Positions 42,062-52,978 of a stretch of 53,165 nucleotides of DNA are shown piece after piece. The stretch is from an uncultured Mycoplasmatota bacterium (GTDB taxonomy: Bacteria > Bacillota_I > Bacilli_A > RF39 > UBA660): positions 1 to 53,165 of the forward strand of contig CAMBYP010000004.1 of assembly GCA_945872435.1 (NCBI GenBank). The letters are read 5' to 3'. The notes under the pieces are model-generated. The model worked only from the letters and a program-made list of their open reading frames with translations, did not search any database and was not told the DNA's origin. Position 1 is the stretch's first letter; each line of letters starts with the position of its first letter. The translations under genes and the position numbers were made by a program.

Positions 42062-42949
42062 TTAAACAACTTTAACTGTAAGTATTAAAGCAGTATCATT
42101 TTTCGCATCATCTGTCGCTAAATAAGTAATTGTATAAGTACCAGTTTTACTTGTATTCACACTACCTGTTGTTGTTGCTTTAATTGTTTTTCCACTATTA
42201 TCAGTTACTGTCGCTGTTGGAATTACAAAGTTATCTCCTTTTTTAACTTGAATCGTTTGACTTTTATTACTTCCTAATACTGTAATCACAGGTGGTTTTG
42301 TATCAACAACCGTAAGTGTAACTGTATAATTTCTTTTATATCCAGTACTTGTATCAGTAGCAGAATAAGTAAGAGTATATACTTGTCGTAATTCGTTTGT
42401 AGTAATAGAAGATACAGTCTTGCCATTTGTTTTTATCACTGGTCCTGTCACAGGAAGAGAAACTCCACTAGCACTTTCAGCTGTTACAGTTGGTAAAGTA
42501 TAAGTTGTTTTAATTTCAACTTTCTGATTATCTCCTCCACTAACTGTAATTACAGGTAACAATGAATCTGTAAATTCACTACAATCTTTTTCTAGATATT
42601 CATATTGATATTGATTATTAGAAAATGAAATTCTAACACAACCATGCATTTGTTCTTTTGTTCTAGGATCATATATTTTATCACTATCAATCAAACCATC
42701 ATTTGATAATTCATTCAAAGATAAATAATATGGAACATCCTGATTTTGTTGTGGTAACATACTAGAGTTTTTTAGTGCCCAATCTTTACTTGTTTTCACA
42801 ATTAAATCTACTTGTTCTCGATATAATCTTTGTTTATTTCTACTTAAAATACCTGATACAGCAGGAACTGTCGCTAATAAAATAAAAGCTAAAATCACTA
42901 ATACAGCTAATAATTCAACTAACGTAAATCCTTTTTTCATATTCTTCAT
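42062..42949 (-). CDS. prepilin-type N-terminal methylation protein with C-terminal Ig-like/DUF5011-type repeats
   Basis: KKGFTLVELLAVLVILAFILLATVPAV; PVITVSGGDN... and PPVITVLGSNKSQTIQVKKGDNF repeats. Confidence 0.85.
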   Translation of the reverse strand: MKNMKKGFTLVELLAVLVILAFILLATVPAVSGILSRNKQRLYREQVDLIVKTSKDWALKNSSMLPQQNQDVPYYLSLNELSNDGLIDSDKIYDPRTKEQMHGCVRISFSNNQYQYEYLEKDCSEFTDSLLPVITVSGGDNQKVEIKTTYTLPTVTAESASGVSLPVTGPVIKTNGKTVSSITTNELRQVYTLTYSATDTSTGYKRNYTVTLTVVDTKPPVITVLGSNKSQTIQVKKGDNFVIPTATVTDNSGKTIKATTTGSVNTSKTGTYTITYLATDDAKNDTALILTVKVV

Positions 42950-43013
42950 ATCATCACTCCTATGTTACTTTAATCATAGCATGTCCAATCTTTTCCGTCA
43001 ATCAAAAAAGGGA

Positions 43014-43712
43014 CTATGATATATTCTTCCCTTTCATAAATTCTCTTAATAGTTTTGTAAGTGCCCTTTTTTCTATTCTAGATACATAACTTCTAGAAAT
43101 TCCTAATTCTTTTGCAATTTCTTTTTGTGTTGTTTCTTTCTGTCCCGATAGTCCATATCTTTTATTTATAATTTCCTGTTCTCTTTTCGTTAAAACAGGG
43201 AAATATTGCTTTAATAATCCAATATTTGTTTGTTGATATAAATCTAAAGCAAAATCAGGTTTTGGAGTCTTCAACACATCTAAAAAAGTAATTTCATTTC
43301 CATCTTTATCAAACCCTATTCCTTCATTAATTGATACATTTTTACTATTTTTTTTATCACTACGAAAATACATCAATATTTCATTTTCTATACATCTCGC
43401 ACAATAAGTTGTAATTCTTGTTCCCTTTTTATAGGAATAACTATCAACTCCTTTAATAAGCCCAATTGTTCCTATACTAATCAAATCATCAGCGTCTTCT
43501 TTTCTATGATCATACTTTTTCACAATATGTGCTACCAATCTTAAATTATGTTCTATTAATTGATTTCTAGCATCTTTATCCCCTAACTGTGCTTTTTTTA
43601 CATATTCCTCCTCCTCTTCTTTTGATAAAGGATCAGGAAATACTTGATTCGAATAAGCACCAGTAAATAAATAAAAATCTTGAAATATTTTTTTAATAAA
43701 ATCTTTCAACAC
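43014..43712 (-). CDS. sigK: RNA polymerase sporulation sigma factor, SigK-like
   Basis: NQLIEHNLRLVAHIVKKYDH, DLISIGTIGLIKGVDSYSYKKGTRITTYCARCIENEILMYFR, EITFLDVL; sigma-70 region 4 HTH. Confidence 0.85.
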   Translation of the reverse strand: MLKDFIKKIFQDFYLFTGAYSNQVFPDPLSKEEEEEYVKKAQLGDKDARNQLIEHNLRLVAHIVKKYDHRKEDADDLISIGTIGLIKGVDSYSYKKGTRITTYCARCIENEILMYFRSDKKNSKNVSINEGIGFDKDGNEITFLDVLKTPKPDFALDLYQQTNIGLLKQYFPVLTKREQEIINKRYGLSGQKETTQKEIAKELGISRSYVSRIEKRALTKLLREFMKGKNIS

Positions 43713-43792
43713 AAATCACTCTCCACTTCATTTTATGAATAAAAAAGAATTTCCATTACACACTATATTGACAAAAAATAAAGAAAGAGTAA

Positions 43793-43821
43793 TTGCTATT
43801 CACTATAAAAAATATTATAAT
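43793..43821 (+). promoter_or_regulatory. putative promoter TTGCTA-N17-TATAAT
   Basis: upstream of a plus-strand ORF. Confidence 0.65.
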
Positions 43822-43852
43822 AGACATAGAATGTAGTAAGTAGGTGTATATT

Positions 43853-44617
43853 ATGAAAACAATTGCAGTTATTTATCATCCTGTAGATTATAATCAAGTA
43901 GAACAATTAAAATCATTATTAACAGAAAAAAAATTAGAGCAACGTAATTTAAAACCATGTAACTTATGGTTGCCTTTTGATTTTCATTTATATCAAGAAG
44001 GATTAAAATACCGTCCTAGCCAAACAAAGTTAAGTGAACAAGATATCCACGATTTAGCCCATAATGAATTTGCCTGGCTTGCAGATTATTTTGAATTTGA
44101 TAGTTATACAAATTTAGAAAGAATTATAGCTAATAAAGGATATTTTTTTGAGCAATTAAAAAAAGAATTTCCTAATTATTCAGATGAACAATTATTAATG
44201 ATAGAAAAGCAAAACCTAGATTGGATTTCTTCTTTAACAGAAAAAATAGAAATCATGAAAATTTGTTACAAAATTCAATTACAATGGACAACAATCATGT
44301 ATGAAGATTATCAAAAGAAATTAGATAGTGGATGCGATATATTGATTGTTAGCCAATATACCTCAAAAGCAATTGATGCATTAAATGACAAAATGCACTA
44401 TAATACTTTCTATTTTATAGAACCAGATTCTGAAAAAACTGGAATAGAATATTTAACAGAACAATATGCTATTTTAAATGAAGAAGAAGAAATAAATAAT
44501 GCATATTTAGAAGAAAATAGAGCTCTTGATGAAATAACACAACAATCAAAGAAAATAAAACAAAAGATTTTACTTCCTGCTCCACTATTAGATAAAAAAA
44601 TAACACCTATTATTTAG
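43853..44617 (+). CDS. hypothetical protein
   Basis: isolated plus-strand ORF with promoter, RBS (AGGTG) and downstream terminator. Confidence 0.65.
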   Translation: MKTIAVIYHPVDYNQVEQLKSLLTEKKLEQRNLKPCNLWLPFDFHLYQEGLKYRPSQTKLSEQDIHDLAHNEFAWLADYFEFDSYTNLERIIANKGYFFEQLKKEFPNYSDEQLLMIEKQNLDWISSLTEKIEIMKICYKIQLQWTTIMYEDYQKKLDSGCDILIVSQYTSKAIDALNDKMHYNTFYFIEPDSEKTGIEYLTEQYAILNEEEEINNAYLEENRALDEITQQSKKIKQKILLPAPLLDKKITPII

Positions 44618-44630
44618 GTGTTATTTTTTA
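44597..44630. terminator. bidirectional terminator between convergent genes
   Basis: aataacacctattatttaggtgttattttt. Confidence 0.8.
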
Positions 44631-45086
44631 CATATTTACATGATCTATTTCTTCTACAACTTCTAATTGTGCCTCAATAATTTCTCTTACACGTCGTTTA
44701 AATATTTTCATATTACGATTTAATCTAGCTACTTCATCCTCTGTTTTTTCGGCTTTTAAAAGTGCTTCATTCACAATACGATTAGCATTCTTTTTTGCTT
44801 CACTTAAAATCACTTCTGCTTCTTGATGAGCACTAGCACGCATTTGATCAGAAGTCTTTTGAGCCATCACAATTGCTCGGTTCAATGTTCCTTCTACCTT
44901 TTCGTATTGTTCAATTTTTTGTACTAAACGACGATTTTCTTGTTCGAAATGTTCTAATTCACGAATACGAGCATCTTTTTCTTTATTTTCAGCAACAATC
45001 TGTTCAACTTGCGCAATTACTTGATCAAGAAAACGATTCACCTCATCAGGATCATAGCCACGAAGTGTTCTATTAAACTTTTCCAT
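44628..45086 (-). CDS. divIVA: DivIVA-domain cell-division protein
   Basis: KFNRTLRGYDPDEVNRFLDQV then coiled coil. Confidence 0.9.
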   Translation of the reverse strand: MEKFNRTLRGYDPDEVNRFLDQVIAQVEQIVAENKEKDARIRELEHFEQENRRLVQKIEQYEKVEGTLNRAIVMAQKTSDQMRASAHQEAEVILSEAKKNANRIVNEALLKAEKTEDEVARLNRNMKIFKRRVREIIEAQLEVVEEIDHVNM

Positions 45087-45118
45087 ATTTCACCTCTTAG
45101 CTTAAGTGAATGTTTCAT

Positions 45119-45535
45119 TTACCATTCAATATTAATATCATTATTATCGTGGATGTCTTTTCCGTCTGTATCTGCAGTAATCTTTCCTTGTACATTAACA
45201 TTATTTGGAGTACACAAAAAGATTCCGCCACCTACTTTTTGTAAATCTCCACCAATTGCATATACAGTACCACTTAAAAAATCAATAATTCTTTTTGCTT
45301 GGTCACTGGTAACTCGTTTCAAATTTACTACAACAGGATTTCTGTGTTTTAAATGATCAACAATTTGTTGTGACTCTGAATAAGCACGTGGTTCCATTAA
45401 AATCATCTTCGTACCACCATTATTTTCCGCCAAAGCTTCTTCTGGTGATGTTAGATAATATGGATTATCATTATCTACACTTGTATCAATTTCATCTTCA
45501 GGACCATCAATCCATTTTTTTAAACTAAATCCCAC
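45119..45535 (-). CDS. sepF: cell division protein SepF (GTG start)
   Basis: [63 protein letters not shown]. Confidence 0.95.
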   Translation of the reverse strand: MGFSLKKWIDGPEDEIDTSVDNDNPYYLTSPEEALAENNGGTKMILMEPRAYSESQQIVDHLKHRNPVVVNLKRVTSDQAKRIIDFLSGTVYAIGGDLQKVGGGIFLCTPNNVNVQGKITADTDGKDIHDNNDINIEW

Positions 45536-45627
45536 ACTAATTCCTCCTTATTTACCCCTGGATACTTTATATCTCTCCATACTATAAAACATTTTAACAC
45601 AAATATGAAAAAAAGAAAATACTTTTT

Positions 45628-46005
45628 CTAATTTTGATCTTTAATCGTTGATTCTACAATTGTATATTCGATATCACCATTATTATTTGTAATACGAATT
45701 TGCATTGTATCCGCAAATTTTTTCTTAGTCTCTGGATTAGCAATATCTTCTTCTACAAATCCTTCATCTTTTAAATCTCTTAACGTAATTGTTTTAGAAC
45801 TACCAGAAACCGGTAAATTACCTATATTTTTTGCACCATAAGACTTTGCTCCTGCTACAATCATATCAAGTTGTCTTTGATAAGAACTTTTTCTACTAGA
45901 GTTTAAAGTACTAGTAATTACTGGCATTGCAATAGCAGTAATAAGTGCTAAAATAACTAAAACTCCTAGTAATTCTACCATTGTAAATCCATTTTTTTCT
46001 CTCAT
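45628..46005 (-). CDS. prepilin-type N-terminal methylation protein
   Basis: MREKNGFTMVELLGVLVILALITAIAMPVI. Confidence 0.82.
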   Translation of the reverse strand: MREKNGFTMVELLGVLVILALITAIAMPVITSTLNSSRKSSYQRQLDMIVAGAKSYGAKNIGNLPVSGSSKTITLRDLKDEGFVEEDIANPETKKKFADTMQIRITNNNGDIEYTIVESTIKDQN

Positions 46006-46065
46006 GTTATCATCCTCTAGAGTCATTATAAACAATTTTTAATAGAATTGCAATAAAAAAAGGGA

Positions 46066-47355
46066 TTATCCCTTTTTGATTGGTTCAATTACAACAACAC
46101 TCCGATGTTTCAAATTTAAACGTTTCATATATTCATAAAATTCCTTTTGATTTAAATTTCGTATCATTGATAATCGATCTTCTACAATCTTACCATATTG
46201 TAAATATTCCATCATAATTTTTTGATTCATTCCATACATATCGTCACTTTCAAAAATACAATCACTAATCACAACACGTTTCATTCTTTCCAATTCCTCT
46301 TCGGTAATTGTTAAATGTTCTAGCTTTTCAACTGCTCTTTTTAATAACTCTTCATAACGAAATGTATCAGCTACACAATTGATAAAGAAAAAATCTTCTA
46401 CCCGTTCTTTAGAATAGCTCATGGAATGAGTAATAATTCCTTCTTTAATCATTTCTTCTTTAAAATCTGAAGTAGCTCCAAAATTAACCCAAAATGCAAA
46501 ATTTAAATAATAAGATATTTTATCTCGTTCCTGATCGTTAAATTCACTGACGTCTACCTTAATTCCCAGACAAATTTTTGGAACTGTAACATCCATCTTT
46601 ATTTTTTCAAAATCTTTATATACAGTAACAGGTTCTTTGTATTTTTTTACACGAGGACTCTGTTTTAATTTTGGTAATTGTTTGGCTTCCTGATTTTTCT
46701 TTATAATTTCAATCACTTCTTCAGGATTAATATTTCCCGTAATTACCAAAAACATATTACTAGGATGATAAAAAGTATAATAACAATCCATAATTTCATC
46801 ATGTGTTGTTTTTTCTACATCTTCTACCCTACCACCGATTGGATAGCGAAAAGGTAAAGAATGAAATGTATTTAAACATATTTGGTCATATAATCTAGAA
46901 TAAGGTTTATCTTCATACATTTTTAATTCTTCTGTAATAATTCCTTTTTCTTTTTGAACCGTTTCTTCTGTAATCATCGGATCTTGTACATAATCTAATA
47001 GAAAATTTAAACCTTCTTCAAAAAAAGTAGTACCCGAAAACACATAACTTGTTTTCTTTTTAGAAGTATAAGCATTACAATCACAAGAATGTTCACTATA
47101 AAATTCCATTGGATTTTGACGATGGCTTTGTGAAAACATTTGATGTTCTAAAAAATGTGCAATCCCCGATGGGACTTTACGATATTTATTTTTTCCTTCT
47201 GGAACAAATTCAACGATTGTAGAATTAAAAGAAGTAGTCAATGAAGCATACTTTGCATTCACTTTATCAAAAGGAATCATAAAAACATGTAAGCCATTAC
47301 TTAATACTTCTTGATAACAAGTTAAATCAAGACCACGTAACTCAATTTTATTCAT
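46066..47355 (-). CDS. M16 peptidase, YmfH-like, with HFLEH zinc motif
   Basis: SGIAHFLEHQMFSQ (HxxEH). Confidence 0.88.
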   Translation of the reverse strand: MNKIELRGLDLTCYQEVLSNGLHVFMIPFDKVNAKYASLTTSFNSTIVEFVPEGKNKYRKVPSGIAHFLEHQMFSQSHRQNPMEFYSEHSCDCNAYTSKKKTSYVFSGTTFFEEGLNFLLDYVQDPMITEETVQKEKGIITEELKMYEDKPYSRLYDQICLNTFHSLPFRYPIGGRVEDVEKTTHDEIMDCYYTFYHPSNMFLVITGNINPEEVIEIIKKNQEAKQLPKLKQSPRVKKYKEPVTVYKDFEKIKMDVTVPKICLGIKVDVSEFNDQERDKISYYLNFAFWVNFGATSDFKEEMIKEGIITHSMSYSKERVEDFFFINCVADTFRYEELLKRAVEKLEHLTITEEELERMKRVVISDCIFESDDMYGMNQKIMMEYLQYGKIVEDRLSMIRNLNQKEFYEYMKRLNLKHRSVVVIEPIKKG

Positions 47356-48616
47356 GGTTCACATCACCTTCCAATAAATAAATCGTATCCAAATGAATCT
47401 TTTTGGCTAATTTCATAACCATTTCTTTTGTCACTTTTTGAATATTTTCTTTTCTTTCATCAATCATATCAGTATGTCTACGAATATGTGATCCATAAAA
47501 ATTCATCATACTATTTGGAGAGTCATATATTTCATCTAAAGAATGATAATAAAGTTTAATATAATTATTGACATCGCTTTCTTCAAATTTTCCTTTTTCC
47601 ATCTCTTTAAATATTTTTTTTGTATATTCCAATGTTTTTTTGAAATTTTTAGCATCAATTCCAGCTTCAATTAACATGATATGTTCAAACCCATAAATCG
47701 CTGAATAAATACTATAACATAGAGAATGTTTTTCACGAATGATACGAAATAATTTAGAATTTGAACTACCTCCTAAAATTTGTGAGAAAATTGGTGCAAC
47801 ATAATCTCTTTCAAATGGTGTTAATTCTTCTATTTTAAAACCAATTACTAAATTACTTTGTTGTGCAAACTTTTTTTCTATGATTGTACGAGAACGTTTA
47901 CGAATATCATTCATCAAAATAGATTCAAATGAAAATGGTTTCTTTGTGGTTTTAATTTTTAAATTTTCTAAGAAATATTGTTTGATTTCTTCTGGGTTCA
48001 CATCACCACAAACATATATATCAATACTATCTTTTTGTAAAATATCTAAATAATACTGATAAATCTCTTCATTACTAAGTTGTTCTAATAACTCAAGATT
48101 ACCTAGTGGAAAAAAAGCTAAAGGTGTATCAGAACACATTGTTTCTATTAATCTTCTTTTTGCAATATAGCGATTATTTTCCTGTGATTCTAAAATTCTT
48201 TTTTTCATTCTTTTCTTAACTAAATGAAATTGTTCTTCATCAAACCTTCCATCTGTTACATTTGGTTCCATAATCATAGAAAGGAAAAAATCTAGTGTTT
48301 CTTTCATCATTCCTTTTTCTGTATATTTTTCATTCAAAAATTCACTTTGAAAGCGTAAAACAGATTCATTAATATTAGCAATACTAGAACATCCAAAATC
48401 AGCAGCATAAAGTTCTTGTCTTTTCATACTCATATATCTTTCTTTTGGATATTTTTTTGTAGTACTTGCTAATAAACTACATAATATATTTCTTTTTGTA
48501 ATTTCTTCCTCAGTTAATTTTCTATAAAAATTAATTTGCACACTTACAGTTTTAAAACGATTTGTTTGAATCACATGTATTTTAAATGGCAATAAATCAT
48601 AATCATAGTATTTCAT
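47348..48616 (-). CDS. M16 peptidase-like, YmfF-like, no HxxEH motif
   Basis: M16-like ILGGSSNSKLFRIIREKHSLCYSIYS; lacks zinc motif; overlaps downstream M16 gene. Confidence 0.85.
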   Translation of the reverse strand: MKYYDYDLLPFKIHVIQTNRFKTVSVQINFYRKLTEEEITKRNILCSLLASTTKKYPKERYMSMKRQELYAADFGCSSIANINESVLRFQSEFLNEKYTEKGMMKETLDFFLSMIMEPNVTDGRFDEEQFHLVKKRMKKRILESQENNRYIAKRRLIETMCSDTPLAFFPLGNLELLEQLSNEEIYQYYLDILQKDSIDIYVCGDVNPEEIKQYFLENLKIKTTKKPFSFESILMNDIRKRSRTIIEKKFAQQSNLVIGFKIEELTPFERDYVAPIFSQILGGSSNSKLFRIIREKHSLCYSIYSAIYGFEHIMLIEAGIDAKNFKKTLEYTKKIFKEMEKGKFEESDVNNYIKLYYHSLDEIYDSPNSMMNFYGSHIRRHTDMIDERKENIQKVTKEMVMKLAKKIHLDTIYLLEGDVNHE

Positions 48617-48668
48617 TACAGTCACCTCTTTTTTAGTGTACGTATTTTTTATATTTTCTTACACTTTT

Positions 48669-49376
48669 TTATGCAATTTTTAAAATAGATTCCAAAGCTA
48701 ATTCTATCATTTTTTTAAACTCTGTTTCTCTTTCCTTTGGAGTCGTTTCTTCACCAGTTACAAAATGATCAGAAATAGTAAGCAAACATGTTGCTTCTTT
48801 ATTTAACATTTTTGCAGTATGAAATAAAGCAAATGATTCCATTTCACAAGCAAGACATTTATTTTCCTGAACTTTTGGATTTTCATCTACTTGCCTATAA
48901 AAAACATCAGTACTATAAACATTTCCAGTTACAATATGTTGGTTTCTTTCATTTGCTGTATCTAAAATTGCACCATTTAATTTACTTGAAGAAGGTACGA
49001 TATCGTCATTACTATGATTTTGTACTTGCGCAAAGCTAGAATCACTATAACTATTTTCAACTAATAATACATCATAGACATGTAAATTTACATCATAACT
49101 TCCTGCACTTCCAACACGAATAATTTCTTCTACATCATAAAATTGATATAATTCATAAGCATAAATTCCAATACTTGGCATTCCCATACCAGAAGCCATA
49201 ACTGTAATTTTTTTCCCTTTATAAGTGCCTGTATAGGCATACATACCACGAACCTGGTTCACCAATTTTACATTTTGTAAATAAGTCTCTGCAATAAATT
49301 TTGCTCTCATTGGATCTCCAGGCATGATAACTGTCTTTGCTATTTCTTCTTTTTTTGCCTCATTATGTGGCGTCAT
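48669..49376 (-). CDS. deoD: purine-nucleoside phosphorylase
   Basis: MPGDPMRAKFIAETYL, VMASGMGMPSIGIYAYEL, EMESFALF. Confidence 0.96.
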   Translation of the reverse strand: MTPHNEAKKEEIAKTVIMPGDPMRAKFIAETYLQNVKLVNQVRGMYAYTGTYKGKKITVMASGMGMPSIGIYAYELYQFYDVEEIIRVGSAGSYDVNLHVYDVLLVENSYSDSSFAQVQNHSNDDIVPSSSKLNGAILDTANERNQHIVTGNVYSTDVFYRQVDENPKVQENKCLACEMESFALFHTAKMLNKEATCLLTISDHFVTGEETTPKERETEFKKMIELALESILKIA

Positions 49377-49392
49377 ATTATCACCTCATCTA

Positions 49393-52206
49393 TTATTTTA
49401 ATAATTCTTTTAAAAACTGTCCAGTATAACTTTCTTTTACTTTTACAATTTCTTCTGGGGTTCCTGTTGCAATTACTTGTCCACCTTGGTCTCCACCTTC
49501 TGGGCCAAGATCAATAATATAATCTGCTACTTTTATAACATCTAAATTATGTTCAATAATCACTACTGTATCACCATTATCAACAATACGATTTAAAATA
49601 ATTAATAATTTCTTAATATCATCAGTATGTAACCCTGTAGTAGGTTCATCTAAAATAAATAAACTTTTACCAGTTGGTTTCTTTTGCAATTCCTTGGCTA
49701 ATTTAATACGAGCTGCTTCTCCACCTGACAAAGTAGGAGCACTTTGACCCAATTTGATATATCCAAGTCCAACATCAATTAACATTTGTAATTTATTTTT
49801 TACTTTTGGAATATTTTCAAAAAATTCTAATGCTTCTTCTACTCTCATTTCCAATACATCATATATACTTTTTCCTTTATATTTAATTTCTAAAGTTTCA
49901 CGATTATAACGTGTTCCTCCACATACTTCACAAGGAACATAAACATCTGGTAAAAAGTGCATTTCAATTTTTTTAACGCCATCTCCATAACAAGCTTCAC
50001 AACGCCCACCTTTTACATTAAATGAAAATCTACCTTTATCATAACCACGAATTTTTGCTTCTTTCGTACTAGCAAATACATCGCGAATATCATCAAATAC
50101 TCCAGTATAAGTTGCAGGATTAGATCGTGGTGTTCTTCCAATTGGGGCTTGTGAAATATCTACTACCTTATCAATATTTTCTAATCCTTTTACAGATTTG
50201 TACTTACCAGGTTTTTCCTTTGATTTATAAACTGAATTCATGACTATTTTATATAAAATTTCATTTACTAAAGTACTTTTACCACTTCCTGAAACTCCAG
50301 TTACACAAATCATTTTACCAAGTGGAAATTTCACATTCATATTTTTTAAATTATTTTCACTTGCACCTTTAATCTCAATATATTTTTTATTCCCTTTTCT
50401 TCTTTGTTTTGGTACTTCAATACAAAGTTCTCCTGTTAAATACTTACCAGTTAAACTATTTGGATTTTTCATAACTTCTTGTGGCGTACCTTGGGCTACA
50501 ACTTCTCCCCCATGTGTTCCTGCTTTAGGTCCTATATCAACTAAATAATCAGCTGCTAACATCGTATCTGTATCATGTTCTACCACAATTAAAGTATTTC
50601 CTAAATCACGCATTTCTAAAAGAGAATGAATTAAACGTTGATTGTCACGTTGATGTAATCCAATACTTGGTTCATCTAATACATAAAGTACTCCTGTTAA
50701 CTGTGAACCAATTTGAGTAGCTAAACGAATACGTTGTGCTTCCCCTCCTGATAAAGTACTAGCACTGCGGGCAAGTGTTAAATATTCTAATCCTACATTA
50801 ATCAAAAAATTAAGACGTGATAAAATTTCTTTTAAAATCAAGCGTGATATTTCTTGTTCCTCTTTTGATAATTTTAAATTAGTTAAAAACTCACTTAAAT
50901 CACGAATACTTAATTCTGTTAATTCATAAATATTTTTACCACCTATTAACACTGATAAAACGGCATTATTTAATCTGGCACCATGACAAACAGGACATGG
51001 TAATTCCGTCATATATTGTTCAATCCACTCACGAATCCATCCTGATTTTGTTTCCATATAACGTCTTTCTAAATTTGTGATAATTCCTTCAAAGTAATCA
51101 GTTACTTTTCTTGTATTTCCATTTTTAGAAGTATAATGATATTCAATTTTATCATTCGAACCATATAAAATAATGTCTAATTCTTTTTTACTTAAATCTT
51201 TTATAGGAGCATCCATATCAATTCCATAATAACGACAAGTTGTTTCTAAATTTGTATAATAAATATTATTTTGATCACTCACATTTAAAGTAGCAATTGC
51301 CCCCTCATTTAAAGATAAATTACGATCTGGTATTACTAAATCTACGTCTAATTTATACTTCACTCCCAGTCCTTTACATTCATCACAAGCACCATATGGA
51401 GCATTAAACGAAAACATACGAGGTTCTAATTCTGGAAGCGAAAAATCACAATCTGGACAAGCATATTTCTCACTCATTACAATTTCATGATCTCCAACTA
51501 CATCAATAACCACTTTCCCATTCGTTAATTTCGTTGCTGTTTCTATTGATTCATAAAGTCTACTACGAATATCTTCTTTCATAATTAAACGATCAATCAC
51601 AACATCAATATTATGTTTCTTATTTTTTTCTAATAAAATTTCATCTTCTATTTCGTATTCTTCTCCATCAATACGAAGACGTGTATATCCATCTTTTCTT
51701 AATTTTTCAATTAAATCTTTCTGCGTTCCTTTTTCGCCGTGAACAACAGGTGCTAAAACACGTATTTTAGTTCTTTCTTCTAACTTCAAAATTTGATTTG
51801 TCATTTCTTCAATACTTTGACTACTAATTGGTCTATGATGAATTGGACAATATGGAATACCAATACGAGCATATAAAAGTCTTAGATAATCGTAAATTTC
51901 AGTAACTGTACCAACTGTACTACGAGGATTTTTGTTTGTTGTTTTCTGATCAATACTAATTGATGGACTTAATCCTTCAATACTATCAACATCAGGTTTT
52001 TCACTTCCCCCTAAGAACTGTCTCGCATAAGCACTTAAACTTTCTACATATCGTCTTTGTCCTTCTGCATAAATTGTATCAAAAGCAAGACTACTTTTTC
52101 CACTTCCCGAAACCCCAGTCATCACAATTAACTGATTTTTTGGTAATTCTATATTAATATTTTTTAAATTATTTTCTCTAGCACCTTTTACAATAATTTT
52201 ATCCAT
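49393..52206 (-). CDS. uvrA: excinuclease ABC subunit A
   Basis: [47 protein letters not shown]. Confidence 0.99.
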   Translation of the reverse strand: MDKIIVKGARENNLKNINIELPKNQLIVMTGVSGSGKSSLAFDTIYAEGQRRYVESLSAYARQFLGGSEKPDVDSIEGLSPSISIDQKTTNKNPRSTVGTVTEIYDYLRLLYARIGIPYCPIHHRPISSQSIEEMTNQILKLEERTKIRVLAPVVHGEKGTQKDLIEKLRKDGYTRLRIDGEEYEIEDEILLEKNKKHNIDVVIDRLIMKEDIRSRLYESIETATKLTNGKVVIDVVGDHEIVMSEKYACPDCDFSLPELEPRMFSFNAPYGACDECKGLGVKYKLDVDLVIPDRNLSLNEGAIATLNVSDQNNIYYTNLETTCRYYGIDMDAPIKDLSKKELDIILYGSNDKIEYHYTSKNGNTRKVTDYFEGIITNLERRYMETKSGWIREWIEQYMTELPCPVCHGARLNNAVLSVLIGGKNIYELTELSIRDLSEFLTNLKLSKEEQEISRLILKEILSRLNFLINVGLEYLTLARSASTLSGGEAQRIRLATQIGSQLTGVLYVLDEPSIGLHQRDNQRLIHSLLEMRDLGNTLIVVEHDTDTMLAADYLVDIGPKAGTHGGEVVAQGTPQEVMKNPNSLTGKYLTGELCIEVPKQRRKGNKKYIEIKGASENNLKNMNVKFPLGKMICVTGVSGSGKSTLVNEILYKIVMNSVYKSKEKPGKYKSVKGLENIDKVVDISQAPIGRTPRSNPATYTGVFDDIRDVFASTKEAKIRGYDKGRFSFNVKGGRCEACYGDGVKKIEMHFLPDVYVPCEVCGGTRYNRETLEIKYKGKSIYDVLEMRVEEALEFFENIPKVKNKLQMLIDVGLGYIKLGQSAPTLSGGEAARIKLAKELQKKPTGKSLFILDEPTTGLHTDDIKKLLIILNRIVDNGDTVVIIEHNLDVIKVADYIIDLGPEGGDQGGQVIATGTPEEIVKVKESYTGQFLKELLK

Positions 52207-52276
52207 AATACACCTTCTTTTTCATTTGTTATTATACCATTTTTCATTCTTTTTCAAACATATTTCGTCTAATAAC

Positions 52277-52305
52277 AGTATAGCAAACAAATGTTTGTTA
52301 ATCAA
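52277..52305 (-). promoter_or_regulatory. putative uvrA promoter TTGATT-N17-TATACT with palindromic operator in spacer
   Basis: CAAAC-N4-GTTTG palindrome (52284-52297) located in the 17-nt spacer. Confidence 0.55.
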
Positions 52306-52310
52306 GAAAA

Positions 52311-52331
52311 AAAGGGATAAATCCCTTTTAC
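52311..52331 (-). terminator. terminator
   Basis: aaaagggatttatccctttttttc on minus strand. Confidence 0.65.
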
Positions 52332-52978
52332 CATGTTTTTTGTTTTACAATTTGATACTTATCACCGCTTAAACATGACCAATCTGCATGATCTAAATCC
52401 GGATCTGTAAAAAATAATTGATTTAATTCCGTTTTTATATCTGTTGCATATGTATCCATTTGAATTAAATTTTGATATTTACAAATAATATAAGTTGCTA
52501 ATCCAATAGCATCATCTAATAAGATATCACCGGTATGATTCAAACGAATATTTAAATATTCCAACACTTCCTTTAGATTGTCATTTCTTTCTACCTTCAT
52601 TTGTTCTATTAATTGTAACAACATAAACAATTGACGCTTTTCTTTTTCTATTTGAAAACATAAATATTCATATAACCCTAACTTTGTTTGACATTGTTCA
52701 TAATACATCGTATTTTGAACATTCTTTTTCGTTAATTTTATGTCGCCTTTATCCCAATTATCTTTTACTTTTAATTTTTTAAATGAAATCATTCCATCCA
52801 TAGAATCTGGCATTAAAAATTTTGAAATATGACTTAATGAATTTTCAAAATCTTCTTTCACCACGGAAACTTGTACTTTTTTCGCATTTACTTTTAATTC
52901 TTCTATTGAAATCTTTAAATCTTCATTTACCATATGATAAATTGTTTCAATAGGAACATAATTTGTTTTATTACCCAA
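52328..52978 (-). CDS. hypothetical protein
   Basis: intact ORF with GGAGGG RBS. Confidence 0.55.
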   Translation of the reverse strand: MGNKTNYVPIETIYHMVNEDLKISIEELKVNAKKVQVSVVKEDFENSLSHISKFLMPDSMDGMISFKKLKVKDNWDKGDIKLTKKNVQNTMYYEQCQTKLGLYEYLCFQIEKEKRQLFMLLQLIEQMKVERNDNLKEVLEYLNIRLNHTGDILLDDAIGLATYIICKYQNLIQMDTYATDIKTELNQLFFTDPDLDHADWSCLSGDKYQIVKQKTW

